This document shows positions 61,669-64,000 of a stretch of 64,000 bases of DNA, one piece after another; position 1 is the stretch's first letter; each line of letters starts with the position of its first letter. The DNA lies in contig NZ_FQUY01000009.1 of the NCBI RefSeq assembly GCF_900129195.1, forward strand, positions 43,044 through 107,043, given 5' to 3'. The position numbers and the translations under genes were made by a program. The stretch is from Desulforamulus putei DSM 12395. GTDB taxonomy: Bacteria > Bacillota > Desulfotomaculia > Desulfotomaculales > Desulfotomaculaceae. The notes under the pieces were generated by a model that made no database searches, was not told the origin of the DNA, and saw nothing but the letters and a program-made list of their open reading frames with translations.

Positions 61669-61701
61669 CCGGGGTTTTTAAAAAGCCCCGGGTATTTTTT
61701 T
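61669..61701 (+). terminator. Terminator of tRNA-Gly
   Basis: CCGGGGTTTTT/AAAAAGCCCCGG stem followed by GTATTTTTTT. Confidence 0.85.
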
Positions 61702-61809
61702 GCCCTTACTTCACCTTTACAGAATAAGACTTTACCTTGACATATTGTTTCATATCTGTGAAAATCTTCATAAGGAATATGGTTTTATTTTTTTCTTGGG
61801 AGGGGTACA

Positions 61810-62550
61810 ATGCTTGCTTTTGCCGATCAGTCCGGGTGTCTTCATCCTAATGATCCAGTGAAAAGACCTGTTTTGCTTACCCTATGTATGGATGAACGTG
61901 ACGTTGGCGACTTAACACGCAGAATACATAACATTAAAGAGCGTATATTTGGCCCTGAAGACGAAAATAACCCAAGAGAGATTAAGTCTGTTAACCTTTT
62001 AAATCCGAAGAGTTTGACAGTAAGAACAAATAATAAACAACTAACCGATGAAGTATTAAATGCAATTGCTGGATATAATGTTGCCGTATTTGCAGCAGTT
62101 ATGGAAAGACCTAATAACCCCCTTCCAATAGAATCCTCTAACGTATTACCGAATAGATATAGATTTTTGTTAGAAAGAATTAGCCACGAGGCGGAAAGAA
62201 GAAAGGACCTTGCATTACTTGTTTTTGATGAGGAATCCAAGGACAAGATCATGTGGAAAGCTATAAATAATTATTTGTTTAAGCATAATATTGGTAAAAC
62301 ACTACACATATTGGAAATGCCTCTTTTTGTGAAATCTATAATTACCCCTGGCGTACAGGTTGCTGATTTGATGGCAGGGGTTGTGAGACATTTCTATGAA
62401 TTAGACCTCGATAAACATCCTCCAAATAACGGTTTTGAAAAATGGATTGCAGAATTATATTCAATTATCAATCAATTAACCTATAATTATTTAAACGAAA
62501 GAAATACCAAGAATTTCGGAATTTTTCTTATGCCTAGGAATAATTATTAA
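61810..62550 (+). CDS. DUF3800 protein (RNase H-like), variant catalytic motif
   Basis: 246 residues. DUF3800 proteins begin with a D-E-S-G motif; here it reads MLAFADQSGCLHP, with Gln in place of Glu. A second acidic region FDEESKDK and the terminal ITPGVQVADLMAGV fit the fold. Some members cluster with phage-defence or mobile genes; function is unknown. GGGAGGGG precedes the ATG. It lies outside the tRNA-bounded block. The family call is fairly firm; activity is uncertain. Confidence 0.75.
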   Translation: MLAFADQSGCLHPNDPVKRPVLLTLCMDERDVGDLTRRIHNIKERIFGPEDENNPREIKSVNLLNPKSLTVRTNNKQLTDEVLNAIAGYNVAVFAAVMERPNNPLPIESSNVLPNRYRFLLERISHEAERRKDLALLVFDEESKDKIMWKAINNYLFKHNIGKTLHILEMPLFVKSIITPGVQVADLMAGVVRHFYELDLDKHPPNNGFEKWIAELYSIINQLTYNYLNERNTKNFGIFLMPRNNY

Positions 62551-62610
62551 AAATTTTGGAAAACATATTTACAAAACAAAATATTCATGGTAATCTAACT
62601 TTGAGGCTGG

Positions 62611-62658
62611 CGGTAACCCCTTCCAAGGGTTATACGGTAACTCCTTCCAAGAGTTACT
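62611..62658 (+). repeat. Two 24-bp tandem hairpin repeats
   Basis: CGGTAACCCCTTCCAAGGGT and CGGTAACTCCTTCCAAGAGT begin two 24-bp units, each able to fold AACyCC...GGrGTT with compensating differences. They lie just after the DUF3800 stop. Confidence 0.6.
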
Positions 62659-62674
62659 TCTAGTCTCATCAGAA

Positions 62675-62697
62675 GCAGGCATTTAGCCTGTTTTTTT
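62675..62697 (+). terminator. Terminator after DUF3800
   Basis: CAGGC and GCCTG with loop ATTTA, followed by seven T. The rest of 62698-63042 shows a possible 10-bp inverted repeat (GGACATCTCT / AGAGATGTCC) but no gene I can support. Confidence 0.8.
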
Positions 62698-62935
62698 ATT
62701 TATATAAATTATCTATGCTATTTTTCCTCACGACAAAGATGGTTTGACGACAATTTCGACTAGACATACCATGTCTGGATATTTTTTACACTAATACTAA
62801 GAAAAACTTTTCCATATAGCAATACTTCTAACAGACATATAGTGTTGGGGCTGAGTTGAAAAGCCCAGAAGCTGACGGTATTGCCTGTCCAGAAATAGAT
62901 GGATATAATGACCATAACTTAGAGAAAGGAAAAGG

Positions 62936-63558
62936 ACATCTCTGTAGCATGTGGTACTGCGCCAACAGTATCACTAGAGATGTCCCCAACCAAGTATGTA
63001 TGATCATTGTATCAAACTTTTCGCTGGTTGAGAATCCTGAGAATGGCGTTTTTTGTTAGGGGTGCGGAAATAGTCCCTTGCCCTTGTTGTGGCAGAGAGC
63101 TAAGGGTAATCGGAAGCCGTCTACGCAAATCGATCAAACCATCCGGTGATATTATCGTGTTGAACATTCGTAGATTGCGGTGTACTCATTGTAGTAAGAT
63201 TCATCATGAACTGCCGGATTTCATAGTACCATACAAACGGTACGATGCCGACAGCATTGAAACCGTGGTAAGTAATGATTCTGTCCAAGCCATCGCTGCG
63301 GATGATTGTACTCTGTACCGTTGGAGGAATTGGTTTCAAGTGATGGCCAATTACCTGCTCGGTTGCTTGATTTCACTTAGCATTCGGAATTTCCAGGTCC
63401 CTGTGGATATCCTGTCCGTGGCTCCACAGTCCGCGCTCCAACGTATCGGACATTTTGTGGGTGATGCTCCCGGTTGGCTGGGGAGAATTGTCCGTCCAAT
63501 AACAAATTTAAATTTATGGTTACATACCCGTTCTGCATTCTTGTCCGGGAATGCCTAA
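62936..63558 (+). mobile_element. Left part of an insertion sequence (DUF6431 plus transposase)
   Basis: Two genes in the same direction, a DUF6431 protein and a HTH transposase, make up a transposon unit that continues past the window edge. Terminal repeats could not be fixed because the right end is missing; the left limit given is approximate. Confidence 0.55.
63043..63558 (+). CDS. DUF6431 protein of an insertion sequence
   Basis: 171 residues from ATG 63043. Zinc ribbon CPCCGREL and LRCTHCSKIHHELPDFIVPY, the pattern of DUF6431 proteins encoded next to transposases. After it a short spacer with a perfect hairpin precedes the transposase gene. Likely an accessory DNA-binding protein. The longer frame upstream of 63043 has a poorer start. 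Confidence 0.75.
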   Translation: MAFFVRGAEIVPCPCCGRELRVIGSRLRKSIKPSGDIIVLNIRRLRCTHCSKIHHELPDFIVPYKRYDADSIETVVSNDSVQAIAADDCTLYRWRNWFQVMANYLLGCLISLSIRNFQVPVDILSVAPQSALQRIGHFVGDAPGWLGRIVRPITNLNLWLHTRSAFLSGNA

Positions 63559-63566
63559 GATATACT

Positions 63567-63605
63567 CATGCTGAAAACCAAATATGGAGAGGAGTTTTCA
63601 GCATG
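63567..63605 (+). promoter_or_regulatory. Perfect hairpin enclosing the transposase ribosome site
   Basis: CATGCTGAAAAC (63567-63578) and GTTTTCAGCATG (63594-63605) pair over 12 bp with a 15-nt loop containing GGAGAGGA. The transposase ATG (63603-63605) is in the stem, so translation may be held back unless opened. Confidence 0.7.
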
Positions 63606-64000
63606 AAGGATCAGAAAAAAGCCGAAGAGATAGCAGCCCTGCGGGTACAATTGTTATCTCCACTTTTGGCAGACGGACTGGATCCCGCTAAAGCCAGGCA
63701 GATTAAAACCCAAATCTGTGAACAGATGGGCTTATCTGAGCGAACATTACGCCGGTATCTGGCACAGTATCGTAAAGAAGGCTTTGAAGGCTTAAAGCCT
63801 AAAGGGAAAGGCAATAAACAAAAGGAAGATGCTATTACCCCACAACTTTTAGAACAAGCTATCTTGCTCCGCCGAGAGGTTCCTACCCGCAGCGTTGCAC
63901 AGATTATTCAAATTTTGGAATGGGAAGGGCTGGCTTTGCCCGGGCAACTTAAACGAAGCACACTGCAAGAGAAGCTGGCTGAACGAGGATACAGCACCCG
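63603..64000 (+). CDS. Transposase, N-terminal part (runs off the window)
   Basis: About 132 residues visible, MKDQKKAEEIAALRVQLLSP, with a HTH (QICEQMGLSERTLRRYLAQY) and a second HTH-like region (REVPTRSVAQIIQILEWEG). This layout fits Mu/IS481-like DDE transposases with DUF6431 partners. The DDE domain lies beyond the right edge. Start codon lies in a hairpin stem. Confidence 0.8.
   Translation, partial: MKDQKKAEEIAALRVQLLSPLLADGLDPAKARQIKTQICEQMGLSERTLRRYLAQYRKEGFEGLKPKGKGNKQKEDAITPQLLEQAILLRREVPTRSVAQIIQILEWEGLALPGQLKRSTLQEKLAERGYST

Noticed and set aside
62856..63059. 67-codon frame before the insertion-sequence gene
   Set aside because: No ribosome site and no recognisable pattern; probably the element's terminal region.

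Overview
The window reads as chromosome of a Gram-positive, endospore-forming, sulfate-reducing Firmicute of the Desulfotomaculum/Desulforamulus/Pelotomaculum type. The grounds are dsrAB-dsrD, a DsrMK-only membrane complex (no dsrJOP seen), dsrC, a CbiA-like siroheme amidase gene, the sleB-ypeB germination pair, futalosine-pathway menaquinone genes, T-box and c-di-AMP riboswitches, and the SCIFF peptide system. Genus is inferred from gene content only. Almost all genes are on the minus strand.

Layout. 1-2.9 kb: pyrG (5' part), a small XapX-like membrane protein, argS and a YwiB-like gene. 2.9-5.9 kb: dsrA-dsrB-dsrD with a shared terminator and a candidate promoter. 6.3-14.1 kb: a 2-oxoacid/aryl-acid module (SSS symporter, PaaK, IorA, IorB) and, upstream, a T-box-controlled Lrp regulator plus aminotransferase resembling AlaR-AlaT. 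14.1-16.2 kb: sleB-ypeB. 16.3-21.1 kb: second dsr cluster (ferredoxin, dsrM, dsrK, dsrC, dsrN-like). 21.1-31.4 kb: a structured-looking leader, a YlbF protein with a cysteine tail, a broken recQ, a broken REP-associated transposase, mutY, a TRAP-TAXI transporter and an MFS transporter. 31.5-37.4 kb: deoC, a YkgJ-type protein, a decayed alanine/glycine symporter, a PPC/DUF296 protein and a quaternary-amine ABC transporter under a c-di-AMP riboswitch. 37.8-43.2 kb: mqnD-mqnB, an intact REP-associated transposase, an iron alcohol dehydrogenase, ybaK and an SLH relic. 43.2-49.9 kb: rlmH, murA, a peptidase MA protein, a TPR protein, an M23 peptidase, and the SCIFF maturase and precursor. 50.1-61.7 kb: a defence-type island (Zn-ribbon protein, dCTP-deaminase-like protein, DUF499 ATPase, DUF1156 methylase, SNF2 helicase) bounded by a tRNA-Gly 3' fragment and an intact tRNA-Gly in inverted orientation. 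61.8-64 kb: a DUF3800 protein and the left part of an insertion sequence.

How it fits together. DsrAB with DsrC makes the DsrC-trisulfide, which DsrMK is thought to reduce with menaquinol; the menaquinone genes mqnB/mqnD are in the window, and dsrN probably amidates siroheme. The most original observation is a REP/RAYT system. Two families of short palindromes share the core GGGACGGTTCT but differ in their arms, and each clusters around its own Y1 transposase gene. Members abut stop codons, and two of them supply an identical C-terminal tail (NSSRGRFLT) to unrelated proteins (MutY and a TRAP permease). A second highlight is the defence island, whose methylase carries an AT-rich block over its catalytic motif.
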